From Rahnella rivi (GTDB lineage Bacteria > Pseudomonadota > Gammaproteobacteria > Enterobacterales > Enterobacteriaceae): a stretch of DNA of 64,000 bases. The stretch spans positions 1-64,000 of the forward strand of contig NZ_JAFMOX010000055.1 of NCBI RefSeq assembly GCF_019049655.1, given 5' to 3'. Each line of letters opens with the position of its first letter. Positions within the stretch are counted from its first letter, which is position 1. The translations under genes were made by a program, and so were the position numbers. The notes under the pieces were generated by a model. That model worked only from the letters and a program-made list of their open reading frames with translations. It ran no database searches and was not told where the DNA came from. Below are positions 45,100-53,876 of this stretch, piece after piece.

Positions 45100-45327
45100 T
45101 TATTTTTTCTCCGCGTCAGGGGGCGACAGCTCGTCGAGTTTTGCCAGTTCGGCCAGCAGCGGCCAGCGCGACATCAGTTGCGGAATTTTTTCTTTGCGGC
45201 CGATATCGACATAATTTAATTCAGAGACAGAAAAATAGTGACTCAGTGCATGAAAATCGTTGTCTTTACTCGAATCGGATTCGTCTGAGTCTATAATATT
45301 GGCGCCCAATGGACCCCCTCCCTGCAT
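45100..45327 (-). CDS. bcsR: BcsR, small cellulose biosynthesis regulator
   Basis: Up to 75 residues. The C-terminal half (LNYVDIGRKEKIPQLMSRWPLLAELAKL) matches BcsR/YhjR. The start is uncertain: the ATG at 45327 has little upstream signal, while a TTG at 45309 (69 residues) is preceded by the very strong AGGGAGGGGG. First gene of bcsRQABC. In E. coli BcsR partners BcsQ. Confidence 0.85.
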   Translation of the reverse strand: MQGGGPLGANIIDSDESDSSKDNDFHALSHYFSVSELNYVDIGRKEKIPQLMSRWPLLAELAKLDELSPPDAEKK

Positions 45328-45513
45328 TCAATCTCGCACTGACGCCACACCACGCAAAAATTGCCCTGCGGGGTTAGGCATTTTAGTATCAAAACATTAT
45401 TGTGAAGATTTATGATTATTTAATGTAGCAATGATAGAATTTATTATACTCACATTTAGATTGTGTCCCTAGCAGACTTTTAATCGAACCCGAATACAAG
45501 CAGATATAACTCT
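45328..45513. promoter_or_regulatory. Divergent bcsRQABC / bcsEFG promoter region
   Basis: 186 bases, strongly AT-rich (many TTATT/AATAAT steps around 45390-45460), between bcsR and bcsE. It must hold both promoters. I cannot assign boxes with confidence. Confidence 0.55.
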
Positions 45514-47115
45514 ATGGCACTCTCCTTTTCTTTAGGCATGTCGCAATTCTGGAATGGATTAGCGGAAATGCAAATTCGCGGTCTTTACTGGGTCAATGCA
45601 GACAGCCAGGAGGCCGCCTATCGGCTCTGCGGGCAGGTTATTGAGGCACAACATGACGTTGCGCCGGTCAGCGTGGTGTTTCCAGAGCACAATTTAATTT
45701 GCACGAATGAAGAAAACCGGCTAGAGGCTGACGATGTTATTTTAACCAGCCTGACAAAGCCGCGCAAACAGGTGGCTTATTATCAGCTCGGCAAAACAAT
45801 GAAAGCCCTGCTGGCATTGCCGTCTGATATTCATCGTTTACCTAACTCAAATTCTGCATTATTGATTTTATTGATCCCCGCGACTTCGTGCCTGGCATTA
45901 AACGATAAACAGCTCACCCGTTGGGTACGCGAAATGAGTATAGCCTGCGATAATAAACGCAGCAGCTGTCTTATTATCTGCTATGGCAGCGGTATTAATA
46001 CCGCTAAAACCCGTCTGCATTTATACCACCGGCAAATATGTGGCCTGGCCGAGATTAAAACGGACGTTCAGCCCAATCAGTGGGGGGTTTCCTGGTGGCA
46101 TGACAATGTCATTTCACAAGCCAATACCCTCTACCCGCTGACCGTACGCGAAACCGGCTGGGAAATACAAAAAAACACGCCCACTCTGGTTGCCGGGCAA
46201 ACCGGTGACGATCAGTGGATGTTGCTGGCAGAACGCAGCGTGCTGGAAGGCGCACCGCCGCTTTCTGAGCGCTGGTTCCTGTTCGATGATAATGCGACGT
46301 TAGCCGAAAGAGCGGCGCATGCCCGCGCGGCGACGGTGGTTTTTGCCCTCGGTGGTAATGATGAAGTGGAAGTGATCGCGCGCCAGATCCACCGTCTGCG
46401 GATGCAACGCGGCAACAGCCTGAAGATTGTCATTCGCGAAATGAATTCTTCGCTGCGGTATGTCGATCAGCGGCTGTTGCAGGCCTGCGGTGCCAATCTC
46501 GTGGTTCCTCACGCAGCACGGCTGTCCAATTTCCTCACCCTGCTCGATGATCTGCAAAACCTGAGTTTCACCCGCCACGTGCCGGAAGATATCGAGGTGC
46601 TGCTCGACAGCCGCTTGCCTACCCATCACAAAGGCTATCTGCCCTTACCGGCGTTCTGCACCGTGATGAAAGATATCTGGACGCACGCCTCACTGGCCAC
46701 CGAATCACGCGGGATTTTGATCTCCCTGCGCCCGGCCAGTGGCATCAGCCCGCAGCAGGCGATGTCGCTGTGTTCCCTGCGTCGCGACGGCGACATTCTG
46801 ACGGTGACAGAAAAACACCTGTATCTGTTCCTGTCTAACTGCCAGGTCAGTGATGTCGCAAGCGTGCTCGATTTCCTGTTTACTTTGCCGGTGAAAGAAG
46901 TGTTCACCAGCCAGACCTTTTGGAGCCAGGAACGGGATATTCAGACCGAGGTGCGTCGCCTCGCGGCCAAACCGCCAATGGCGCAACCGGTAGCGGGCGC
47001 GGAAGCCTTTGTGGCGCATAAAGTCGAACCCCTGAAACGCGCGCCTGTCCATCAGCCCGTCGCTGTCACGCTGGCCGTCAGTGATTCATCCGTCATCAAG
47101 ACGCCGGAGTTATAA
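45514..47115 (+). CDS. bcsE: BcsE, c-di-GMP-binding cellulose biosynthesis protein
   Basis: 533 residues. The degenerate N-terminal REC-like half is followed by the GIL domain, with conserved VLEGAPPLSERW (about 247-258), LRMQRGNSLKIVIRE and the I-site-like RDGD motif in CSLRRDGDIL (about 425). BcsE enhances cellulose output through c-di-GMP binding and recruits BcsF/BcsG. Starts bcsEFG. TAA and the bcsF ATG are one base apart. Confidence 0.92.
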   Translation: MALSFSLGMSQFWNGLAEMQIRGLYWVNADSQEAAYRLCGQVIEAQHDVAPVSVVFPEHNLICTNEENRLEADDVILTSLTKPRKQVAYYQLGKTMKALLALPSDIHRLPNSNSALLILLIPATSCLALNDKQLTRWVREMSIACDNKRSSCLIICYGSGINTAKTRLHLYHRQICGLAEIKTDVQPNQWGVSWWHDNVISQANTLYPLTVRETGWEIQKNTPTLVAGQTGDDQWMLLAERSVLEGAPPLSERWFLFDDNATLAERAAHARAATVVFALGGNDEVEVIARQIHRLRMQRGNSLKIVIREMNSSLRYVDQRLLQACGANLVVPHAARLSNFLTLLDDLQNLSFTRHVPEDIEVLLDSRLPTHHKGYLPLPAFCTVMKDIWTHASLATESRGILISLRPASGISPQQAMSLCSLRRDGDILTVTEKHLYLFLSNCQVSDVASVLDFLFTLPVKEVFTSQTFWSQERDIQTEVRRLAAKPPMAQPVAGAEAFVAHKVEPLKRAPVHQPVAVTLAVSDSSVIKTPEL

Positions 47116-47116
47116 A

Positions 47117-47347
47117 ATGTCTGTCAGCGATATCATTGAGATTTTTATATTAGCGGCGATCCTGTTTATCCCGCTCGGTTATGCCCTGCGCAGCCGTTTA
47201 CCGCGCTGGAAAAACAGGCTGGCCACACGGTTCCTGCGGCCGCGCTATCTGACCCCCATCACCCTCAGCACGGTGAACAAACATCGCCAGCGCACAGCAA
47301 AAACTGATACTTCTCTCGCCACCGGGAAATCCAAATCGTCACTATGA
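47117..47347 (+). CDS. bcsF: BcsF, small membrane protein of cellulose modification
   Basis: 76 residues with one TM helix (IIEIFILAAILFIPLGYAL, about 5-23) and a basic tail. GGAG precedes the ATG. Links BcsE to BcsG in E. coli. It overlaps bcsG by ATGA. Confidence 0.88.
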   Translation: MSVSDIIEIFILAAILFIPLGYALRSRLPRWKNRLATRFLRPRYLTPITLSTVNKHRQRTAKTDTSLATGKSKSSL

Positions 47348-48987
47348 AAGAATCACAACCTTCCGCACCCCGTCTGCGGGTCTGGCAATCCTGGCGCGGT
47401 CTTGGCGCATGGAACTACTACTTTCTGCTCAAATTTGTGCTGCTGGCCCAGGGCTACCTGAATTTTGATGCGCTGAGCAACCTGATTTTCGCCGCCGTAC
47501 TCCTTTTCCCGCTGCCTTCGCTGCGGATGCACCGCTGGCGGCAGTGGGTGGCTTTGCCGTTTGGTCTGGCGTTGCTGTATCACGACACCTGGCTGCCGGG
47601 CTGGCGTTCCATTGTCAGTCAGGGCGCAGATGTCACCGGATTCAGCATGGGTTATCTGCTGGAGCTGGCCGACCGCTTTATTAACTGGCAGTGGATTGGC
47701 GTGGGTTTTGCGCTGCTGGTGGGCTATCTGTTCATCTCGCAGTGGATCCGTCTGACGACCTTTACGGTGGCGGCATTACTGTGGGTAAACCTCAGCTTCC
47801 TGGTCACGCCGTTGTTCACGCCCGCCGCAGTCACGGCGGCGGTGGATAAACCGGTCGCCGCGCAACCGGCAGCCTCTTCCACCACGACGAATACGGTCAG
47901 TGGCCCGCCGACGGATGCCAATCTCAGCGCCTATTTAGAGCAGTTCTACCAGAATGAAAGCCGCCGCAATGTCCGCTTCCCGGATGCCCTGCCGGCCGAT
48001 GCTCAGCCCTTTGATCTGCTGGTGATCAACATTTGTTCACTGGCATGGGCAGATCTGGATGCAGTCAACCTGTCCAGCTCACCGCTGTGGTCACGCTTTG
48101 ATTACGTGTTCAGCCGTTTCAACTCCGCCACGGCTTACAGCGGCCCGGCGTCTATCCGTCTGTTGCGCGCCAGCTGCGGTCAGTCGTCGCACCATAATCT
48201 GTATCAGGCTGCCGGGCAGCAATGTTACCTGTTCGACGATCTGGCGCGTCTGGGCTTCACGTCCCAGCTGGCGATGGATCACACCGGCGAGTTTGGTAAT
48301 TACATCGGCAACCTGCGCGACGACGCAGACATGAAATCGCCACTGATGTCGCAGGCCGGTCTGGGGCATGAACTGACCTCTTTCGACGGCTCACCGATTT
48401 TCAACGACGGGCAGTTGTTCTCCCGCTGGCTGGAGAATCAGCAAAAAGCCGGAACCGCGCGCACCGCGACCTTCTTTAACCTGATCCCGTTGCACGACGG
48501 CAACCGTTATGTGGGCAGCAATAAAAGCGCCGACTACCGCAGCCGCGCCCAGACGCTGCTCAGTCAGCTGAATACCTTTATGGATCAGCTTGATAAATCA
48601 GGCCGCAAAGTGATGCTGGTGGTGGTGCCGGAACATGGCGCCGCGCTGGTCGGTGACAAAATGCAGATTTCCGGTCTGCGCGATATTCCAAGCCCTGGCA
48701 TCACGCACATTCCGGTGGGTGTGAAATTCTTCGGCATGCAGGCACCGCACGGGTCAGCACCGATAAAAATCGATACGCCAAGCAGCTATCTTGCGATTGC
48801 CGACATGGTGTCCCGCGCCGTTGACGGCAAGGTCTTTACCACACCGTCAATGGACTGGAAAACCTTCAGCGCCAACCTGCCGCAGACGCCGCTGGTGTCT
48901 GAAAATGAAAACGCCGTGGTCATGGAATATCAGGGAAAAATCTATATCCGCCTGAACGGCGGCGGATGGGTACCCTATCCGAGTTGA
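47344..48987 (+). CDS. bcsG: BcsG, cellulose phosphoethanolamine transferase
   Basis: 547 residues. N-terminal TM helices (about 25-155) then a periplasmic zinc-dependent domain of alkaline-phosphatase fold. C231 (NICSLAW) and S266 (AYSGPA) correspond to E. coli C243 and the nucleophile S278; PLHDGNRY and VPEHGAAL carry further zinc ligands. Expected to add phosphoethanolamine from phosphatidylethanolamine to cellulose. Last gene of bcsEFG. Confidence 0.93.
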   Translation: MKESQPSAPRLRVWQSWRGLGAWNYYFLLKFVLLAQGYLNFDALSNLIFAAVLLFPLPSLRMHRWRQWVALPFGLALLYHDTWLPGWRSIVSQGADVTGFSMGYLLELADRFINWQWIGVGFALLVGYLFISQWIRLTTFTVAALLWVNLSFLVTPLFTPAAVTAAVDKPVAAQPAASSTTTNTVSGPPTDANLSAYLEQFYQNESRRNVRFPDALPADAQPFDLLVINICSLAWADLDAVNLSSSPLWSRFDYVFSRFNSATAYSGPASIRLLRASCGQSSHHNLYQAAGQQCYLFDDLARLGFTSQLAMDHTGEFGNYIGNLRDDADMKSPLMSQAGLGHELTSFDGSPIFNDGQLFSRWLENQQKAGTARTATFFNLIPLHDGNRYVGSNKSADYRSRAQTLLSQLNTFMDQLDKSGRKVMLVVVPEHGAALVGDKMQISGLRDIPSPGITHIPVGVKFFGMQAPHGSAPIKIDTPSSYLAIADMVSRAVDGKVFTTPSMDWKTFSANLPQTPLVSENENAVVMEYQGKIYIRLNGGGWVPYPS

Positions 48988-49110
48988 TTGCCTGTTAATC
49001 CTCCTTACGTCCTCCCTCTTCGCCGGGGGAGGAGCAAACCCCGCTCCCCCACAAAAACGCAAAACAGTGATATTATTCACACATTCAACACATTACCCCT
49101 GGATATTTCC

Positions 49111-49782
49111 ATGTCTGCTCCTCCGGATTTACTTCGCCTGAACGATGTCGCGTTCACCCTCAATGACACCCCGCTTCTTGAGCCTGTTTCGCTGACCCTC
49201 AATCCCGGTGAATTCACCCTGCTGACCGGGCCGTCGGGCAGCGGTAAAAGCACATTGCTGAAAATCATAGCGTCGCTGTTAAACCCGACCGGCGGCAGCA
49301 TTTACTTCAAAGGTGAAGACATCAGCCGGATAAAACCGGAGGTGTATCGCCAGCGGGTGTCATATTGCTTTCAGACGCCGTCACTGTTCGGTGAAACCGT
49401 GCTCGACAATCTCGCGCTGCCGTACCAGATAAGACAAAAAAAGGTGGACGAGGCACTGCTTCGCGCCTGGCTTAAACGCGTGCACCTGTCTGAAGATATG
49501 CTGACCAAAAATATTCAGGAACTCTCGGGGGGCGAAAAACAGCGGGTCGCCCTGCTGCGTAACCTGCAATTTCTGCCGGATGTGTTGTTGCTTGATGAAA
49601 TCACCAGTGCGCTGGATGAAGACAACAAAGAAAACATCAACTCGATCATTGCCAGCCTGACAGAACAGAAACAGCTCGCCGTGCTGTGGGTCAGTCACGA
49701 TCAGAATGAGATCCGCCACGCCAAAAACGTCATAACCCTGTCACACACTTCGCCTGAGAACGCCGTCAATGAATCAGCATAA
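49111..49782 (+). CDS. fetA: FetA, iron efflux ABC transporter ATPase
   Basis: 223 residues. Walker A GPSGSGKST, signature LSGGEKQ, Walker B VLLLDEIT and switch His in WVSHDQ. Matches E. coli FetA (YbbL), which with FetB lowers iron and protects against oxidative stress. The ATG at 49111 (MSAPPDLLRL) is taken; the upstream extension of the frame is not conserved-looking. Overlaps fetB by 14 bases. Confidence 0.92.
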   Translation: MSAPPDLLRLNDVAFTLNDTPLLEPVSLTLNPGEFTLLTGPSGSGKSTLLKIIASLLNPTGGSIYFKGEDISRIKPEVYRQRVSYCFQTPSLFGETVLDNLALPYQIRQKKVDEALLRAWLKRVHLSEDMLTKNIQELSGGEKQRVALLRNLQFLPDVLLLDEITSALDEDNKENINSIIASLTEQKQLAVLWVSHDQNEIRHAKNVITLSHTSPENAVNESA

Positions 49783-50542
49783 TATTACTAACGAATCTCT
49801 GGCCCTGGCGCTGGTTCTGGTGGTGGTCGCCCTGCTTATCAGCAGTAAAGAAAAACTGGGGCTGGAAAAGGACATCATCTGGAGCGTGGCCCGCGCCATC
49901 GTGCAACTGGTGATCGTCGGCTATGTGCTGAAATACATTTTCGATCTCAACAATGGCTGGCTGACGGTGCTGATGGTGTTGTTTATCTGCGTGAATGCGG
50001 CGCTGAATGCCAGAAAACGCAGCCGCAACATTGATAACGGGTTCGTGATCTCGTTTGTTGCGATCACCGCGGGCACCACGCTGACGCTGACGATTTTGAT
50101 CCTGACCGGATCCATTGAATTTTTGCCCATGCAGGTCATTCCGATTTCCGGCATGGTGGCGGGGAATGCGATGGTGGCGGTGGGATTGTGTTACAGCAAT
50201 CTGAATCAGCGGTTTCTCGACAATCAGCAAAAAATTCTTGAGATGCTGAGCCTTGGCGCGTCGACCAAAATTGCGTCCGGGAGGATAATTCGCGACAGCA
50301 TCCGTGCGGCGATGATCCCGACCGTGGATGCGGCGAAAACGGTGGGTATTGTCAGTTTGCCGGGCATGATGTCCGGGCTGATCTTTGCCGGTATCGACCC
50401 GGTAAAAGCCATCAAATATCAGATTATGGTGACATTTATGTTACTGGGCACCGCCAGCTTATCGACCATTATTGCGGGGTACCTGGCCTGTCAGCGTTTC
50501 TACAACGATCGCGCTCAGCTGCGCCGCCTTAAGTCCTCATGA
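49769..50542 (+). CDS. fetB: FetB, iron efflux ABC transporter permease
   Basis: 257 residues, seven or so TM helices, UPF0014 family: stretches PISGMVAGNAMVAVGLCY, LEMLSLGASTKIAS and VSLPGMMSGLIFAGIDPVKAIKYQ are diagnostic. Pairs with the preceding ATPase. Confidence 0.93.
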   Translation: MNQHNITNESLALALVLVVVALLISSKEKLGLEKDIIWSVARAIVQLVIVGYVLKYIFDLNNGWLTVLMVLFICVNAALNARKRSRNIDNGFVISFVAITAGTTLTLTILILTGSIEFLPMQVIPISGMVAGNAMVAVGLCYSNLNQRFLDNQQKILEMLSLGASTKIASGRIIRDSIRAAMIPTVDAAKTVGIVSLPGMMSGLIFAGIDPVKAIKYQIMVTFMLLGTASLSTIIAGYLACQRFYNDRAQLRRLKSS

Positions 50543-50551
50543 TGGCCTGTT

Positions 50552-50572
50552 GCGCCCGCGTCCGGCGGGCGC
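50552..50572. terminator. GC-rich hairpin between fetB and gntR gene
   Basis: GCGCCCGC / GCGGGCGC, perfect 8-bp stem with five-base loop between convergent genes; no T run. Confidence 0.45.
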
Positions 50573-50591
50573 TGTCTGCCGGTGTTGCGTG

Positions 50592-51287
50592 CTATAAATC
50601 GGACAACACCTGCCGCAGATTCACTTCTGTGCTGGCGGCATCATCAAGGTCTAAAACGCCTTCGAGATCGTCCAGGTGTTCCAGCATGATGTCTGCCGCC
50701 TGAGCCGTGTCTCCCGCTTCCAGCGCATTAATGATCGCTTCATGTTCATCGCACTGGCAGGAAGGCACTTCATTGCGCTGGTACAACGCGACAATCAGAG
50801 AGCTGCGCACCATCAGATTCGACAGGATTTCGCTCAGCACCTTATTGCCACAAATCTCGCCGAGGATCAGATGAAACTCACTCAGCTCGCGCACAATGGC
50901 GCGGCGATCTTCTGATGCCGTGGCATCGCGTTCGTTGCGCATGTGACTGCTGATCCGCTGACGATGTGAACGCAGGATGTCCGGCGTAATGCTTTCCACA
51001 ATCGCCCGCTCGATAGCCCGGCGGGCAATGAACACTTCCCGCGCTTCCCGTGCGGTGGGTTGAGCAACCATCGCCCCGCGGTTGGGTTCAATCGTCACAA
51101 TGCGTTGCATCGCCAGACGCTGAAGCGCGACCTGTACGTGATTACGATTGGCGTTGAGGGCTTCAACCAGCTGCGACTCCACCAGACGCGTGCCCGGCCT
51201 CAGCCGTTGCTGCCCGATGGCTCTGGATAGGATTTCGGTGATTCGCTGAACTTCCAGCTGTTTCGCTGTTGTAGTGTGAGTGCTCAT
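50592..51287 (-). CDS. GntR-family regulator (FadR/FCD subfamily)
   Basis: 231 residues. N-terminal winged HTH (about 8-75, ESQLVEALNANRNHVQVALQRLA) and helical FCD domain (about 80-215) with acidic/His metal-binding residues (EFHLILGEICGN; DEHEAII). AAGAGG lies upstream. The usual effectors are carboxylic acids or nucleobase derivatives. It stands alone; the nearby purine operon is a possible but unproven target. Confidence 0.85.
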   Translation of the reverse strand: MSTHTTTAKQLEVQRITEILSRAIGQQRLRPGTRLVESQLVEALNANRNHVQVALQRLAMQRIVTIEPNRGAMVAQPTAREAREVFIARRAIERAIVESITPDILRSHRQRISSHMRNERDATASEDRRAIVRELSEFHLILGEICGNKVLSEILSNLMVRSSLIVALYQRNEVPSCQCDEHEAIINALEAGDTAQAADIMLEHLDDLEGVLDLDDAASTEVNLRQVLSDL

Positions 51288-51487
51288 GGAATGGGATATT
51301 GCCTCTTGTGCCTGTCTTTCTATTTGCGCCGTCTATGCGCGTAAATTAGCACTCTTCCTGAACGATTTCAGTCGTAAATCATGCACTACCTTGTAACAAA
51401 ACAACACACCTGAGGCATTGCTCTTAACATACAAATGCGCTCAGCACTGCTTTCCCGCGATCAAAAAAGCAGTGCTGGCGTAGCGGT

Positions 51488-52138
51488 TTACTGTGTCACA
51501 GCGTCTCTGACCGGCGTATCACCGCCGCGAAGTTCCCACTGTTTGCCAACGGACGAGGGTGCATTCAGCACCGCCACGACCACCAGCGCCACATCTTCGC
51601 GGCTGACGTCGCCCCTTCCGGCATGCTCGTTGAGCGTCACCAGGCCGGTTGCCGGATCATCCGTCAACGGCCCCGGACGAAGAATGGTCCAGTCCAGCCC
51701 GCTTTTGCGCAGTTCGATATCGGCATCACGTTTGGCCTCGACATACGCTTTCCAGACCGGATCGGTATCGGGTTTCAGCGGTTTATCCACATCCACCGCC
51801 GAAATCTGAACATAGCGGCGAATGCCTGAAAGCTGTGCGGCTTGCGCCAGCAACACCGAGCCTGCGTAATCGACCGTGCGTTTACGCTCCGCCGTCGAAC
51901 CGCCACCGGCACCGGCGGCAAACACCACGGCATCTGCACCCTTAAGCGCCGTCGCCAGCGCCTGCGCTGTAGTATTTTCGATATCCAGCAGAACGCCTTT
52001 GGCGCCCAGCGCATCCATTTGCGCAAGCTGTTCGGTTTTACGCACAATCCCGATGGCTTCAAGGCCCTGCGCACGCAAATGTTTGATGATCAGTTTGCCT
52101 ATCTGACCGTGTGCTCCCACGATTGCAACTTGAGTCAT
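51488..52138 (-). CDS. NAD(P)-binding protein, atypical SDR (NmrA/YtfG-like)
   Basis: 216 residues. Rossmann motif GAHGQIG (about 7-13), then VDYAGSVLLAQAAQLSGIRRYVQIS and WTILRPGPL, typical of the SDR5/NAD(P)H-binding family. AGGAGG precedes the ATG at 52138. No active-site Tyr-Lys pair of classical SDRs is obvious. Isolated gene; substrate unknown. Confidence 0.85.
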   Translation of the reverse strand: MTQVAIVGAHGQIGKLIIKHLRAQGLEAIGIVRKTEQLAQMDALGAKGVLLDIENTTAQALATALKGADAVVFAAGAGGGSTAERKRTVDYAGSVLLAQAAQLSGIRRYVQISAVDVDKPLKPDTDPVWKAYVEAKRDADIELRKSGLDWTILRPGPLTDDPATGLVTLNEHAGRGDVSREDVALVVVAVLNAPSSVGKQWELRGGDTPVRDAVTQ

Positions 52139-52458
52139 TACGCCTCCTGACGTTTTCATTTCAATTCCCTTTAACTGTAGCACATCAAATTTCACGGTTT
52201 ATTAGCGCCCAGAGCCGCAGGCTTTGCGTCGATCAGACTGGTTTTCCAGCCCTCACCGATTTTTTGCGAGACATCGCGAACGAAAACGCTCTCCTCATTC
52301 ACAACCTGAAAAACCTGTTCAGAATGGCCGTTCGTCAGCGTACGAAACGGCGGAACCCGGCAAAAATGTGAACCCGGTTCCTGTTAAAAAAAGAATCATA
52401 AATGATTACTTTTCAATTAAAGGGAGAGTCATCATACTTCACCGCAAGGAAAGCGATT
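52139..52458. other. Intergenic region before the toxin-antitoxin pair
   Basis: 320 bases. An open frame here (to 52371) has unlike-protein composition and no ribosome-binding site, so I see no gene. AACCCGG occurs twice around 52347-52378. The region probably holds the higBA promoter. Confidence 0.5.
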
Positions 52459-52785
52459 GTGTACGACGTAACCCTGTTACCCGGCGCTAAGAAAACACTC
52501 CTTAAATTGCCTATGACGCTCTATGCCGCAGTCGTTGATGCACTGGAAGACCTGGAAAACTATGGCGCTGACCTGCAAGAACCTTTAGTCAGATATGTTG
52601 GAAATGGATTACGAGAGATTCGGGTTACCAGCCGGGATGGCCTGGGCAGAGCGTTTTACTTTTTTATGAAGGGGCGGCGTATTTATGTCGTCCATATCCT
52701 GCATAAGAAAACGGATAAGACGCCTCCCAACGATTTAGCGCTGGCGATAAAACGCATGAAAACTGTCAAAAGGAATGAACCATGA
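52459..52785 (+). CDS. HigB/RelE-type toxin (Gp49-like)
   Basis: 108 residues from the GTG at 52459, chosen because AAGGAAA lies upstream and the N-terminus (YDVTLLPGAKKTLLKLP) fits the family; an ATG at 52402 would add 19 residues without a signal. RelE-fold features: GNGLREIRVTSRDGLGRAFYF and RRIYVVHILHKKTDKTP, the latter typical of HigB/Gp49 toxins with catalytic Lys/His. Likely a ribosome-dependent mRNA interferase. Toxin precedes antitoxin and overlaps it (ATGA), the HigBA order. Confidence 0.86.
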   Translation: MYDVTLLPGAKKTLLKLPMTLYAAVVDALEDLENYGADLQEPLVRYVGNGLREIRVTSRDGLGRAFYFFMKGRRIYVVHILHKKTDKTPPNDLALAIKRMKTVKRNEP

Positions 52786-53084
52786 TTGACGATGATGATG
52801 ACTATGAACTGATCCCCTTTAGCGTTGTGAAAGCGGAAGCGATGAAAAATCCCGAGTTTGTCGCCGCGTACGCCGCTCACAAAATGCATAAAAAGATGGT
52901 GGCAGATCTTAAGGCCATGCGAATTGCCCAATCGCTGACGCAGGAAGATATTGCAAAACGTACCGGCATCAAAAAGCAAAATATCAGCCGCTTTGAAAAC
53001 GGTGCTGCTTGCCCCACACTGAATACCGTCAGCCGTTATGCCGTCGCGCTCGGCGGTACCTTTGAATTTAAAAAACTCAGCTGA
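52782..53084 (+). CDS. HigA/XRE-type antitoxin
   Basis: 100 residues. An acidic start (IDDDDDYE) is followed by an XRE helix-turn-helix at about 45-95 (LTQEDIAKRTGIKKQNISRFENG). Neutralises the upstream toxin and should autoregulate the pair. Its 3' end overlaps the converging xdhC by 8 bases (53077-53084). Confidence 0.88.
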   Translation: MIDDDDDYELIPFSVVKAEAMKNPEFVAAYAAHKMHKKMVADLKAMRIAQSLTQEDIAKRTGIKKQNISRFENGAACPTLNTVSRYAVALGGTFEFKKLS

Positions 53085-53865
53085 CCGCCTGATTGTGCGC
53101 GCCATACGCAGCGATAAACTCCCCGGCAATTGCCACGGCAATTTCTGCCGGGAGTTTGCCGCGCACATCCGGTAAACCGACCGGGCAGCGCATTCGCGCC
53201 AGCTGTTTATCCGAAATTCCTTTCCCCGATAACCGGTAATCGAAGCGTTTACGCTTGGTGTCGGAGCCTATCAGCCCGAAATAACGGAAATCTCCCCGCT
53301 TCAGGATGCGTTCGCTCAGGGCGAAATCCAGCTGGTGATCGTGCGTCAGCACCATGAAATAGCTGCCAGCGGGCATTTGTGCCACTGTCCCTTCCGGTTC
53401 TTCATCCACGACGCAGGTGATGTGCGGATCCACCTGCGCAGGAAACTCACTGGCGCGCGCATCGACCCAGGTAATACGGCAAGGCAACGTGCTGAGGATA
53501 TTCACCAGCGCCCGCCCGACGTGCCCCGCGCCGTAAACCACCACATGCGGCTGCGGTTGCCCGAGCGGTTCGAGCAACACCGACGCCATACCGCCACAAC
53601 ATTGCCCCAGCCGCGCCCCTAACGAAAAACGTTCAAAGCGGCTGGTTTGTGCGCCCTGCTGCAACATCTCGCGGGCAATCGCCGTGACCTGAAACTCAAG
53701 GTTACCGCCGCCCAGCGTATAAAATTGCTGCCCGGCGGTGATCAGCATTTTGCTGCCCGCATCGCGCGGCGTGGAGCCCTGATTTTCCACCAGCGTCGCC
53801 ACCACGCAGGGTTCCCCGCGGTGTTTCAGTTCCTGTAAACGGGTGATCCAGTCATCTGTACGCAT
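53077..53865 (-). CDS. xdhC: XdhC, xanthine dehydrogenase accessory protein
   Basis: 262 residues. XdhC/CoxI family: N-terminal part with PCVVATLVENQGSTPRDAGSKM and the C-pair QCCGG, then a Rossmann domain with VYGAGHVGRAL. Binds molybdenum cofactor and passes the sulfurated form to XdhB. Last gene of the xdhABC unit, 11 bases after xdhB. Confidence 0.92.
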   Translation of the reverse strand: MRTDDWITRLQELKHRGEPCVVATLVENQGSTPRDAGSKMLITAGQQFYTLGGGNLEFQVTAIAREMLQQGAQTSRFERFSLGARLGQCCGGMASVLLEPLGQPQPHVVVYGAGHVGRALVNILSTLPCRITWVDARASEFPAQVDPHITCVVDEEPEGTVAQMPAGSYFMVLTHDHQLDFALSERILKRGDFRYFGLIGSDTKRKRFDYRLSGKGISDKQLARMRCPVGLPDVRGKLPAEIAVAIAGEFIAAYGAHNQAVS

Positions 53866-53876
53866 GAAAACCTCCG

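Noticed and set aside
46100..46112. ATGACAATGTCAT in bcsE as a matS site
   Set aside because: Outer G/C pair of GTGACRNYGTCAC is missing, so it is not counted.
52111..52371. 86-residue open frame upstream of the toxin gene
   Set aside because: No ribosome site or homology seen; Arg/Lys-rich tail looks like chance.
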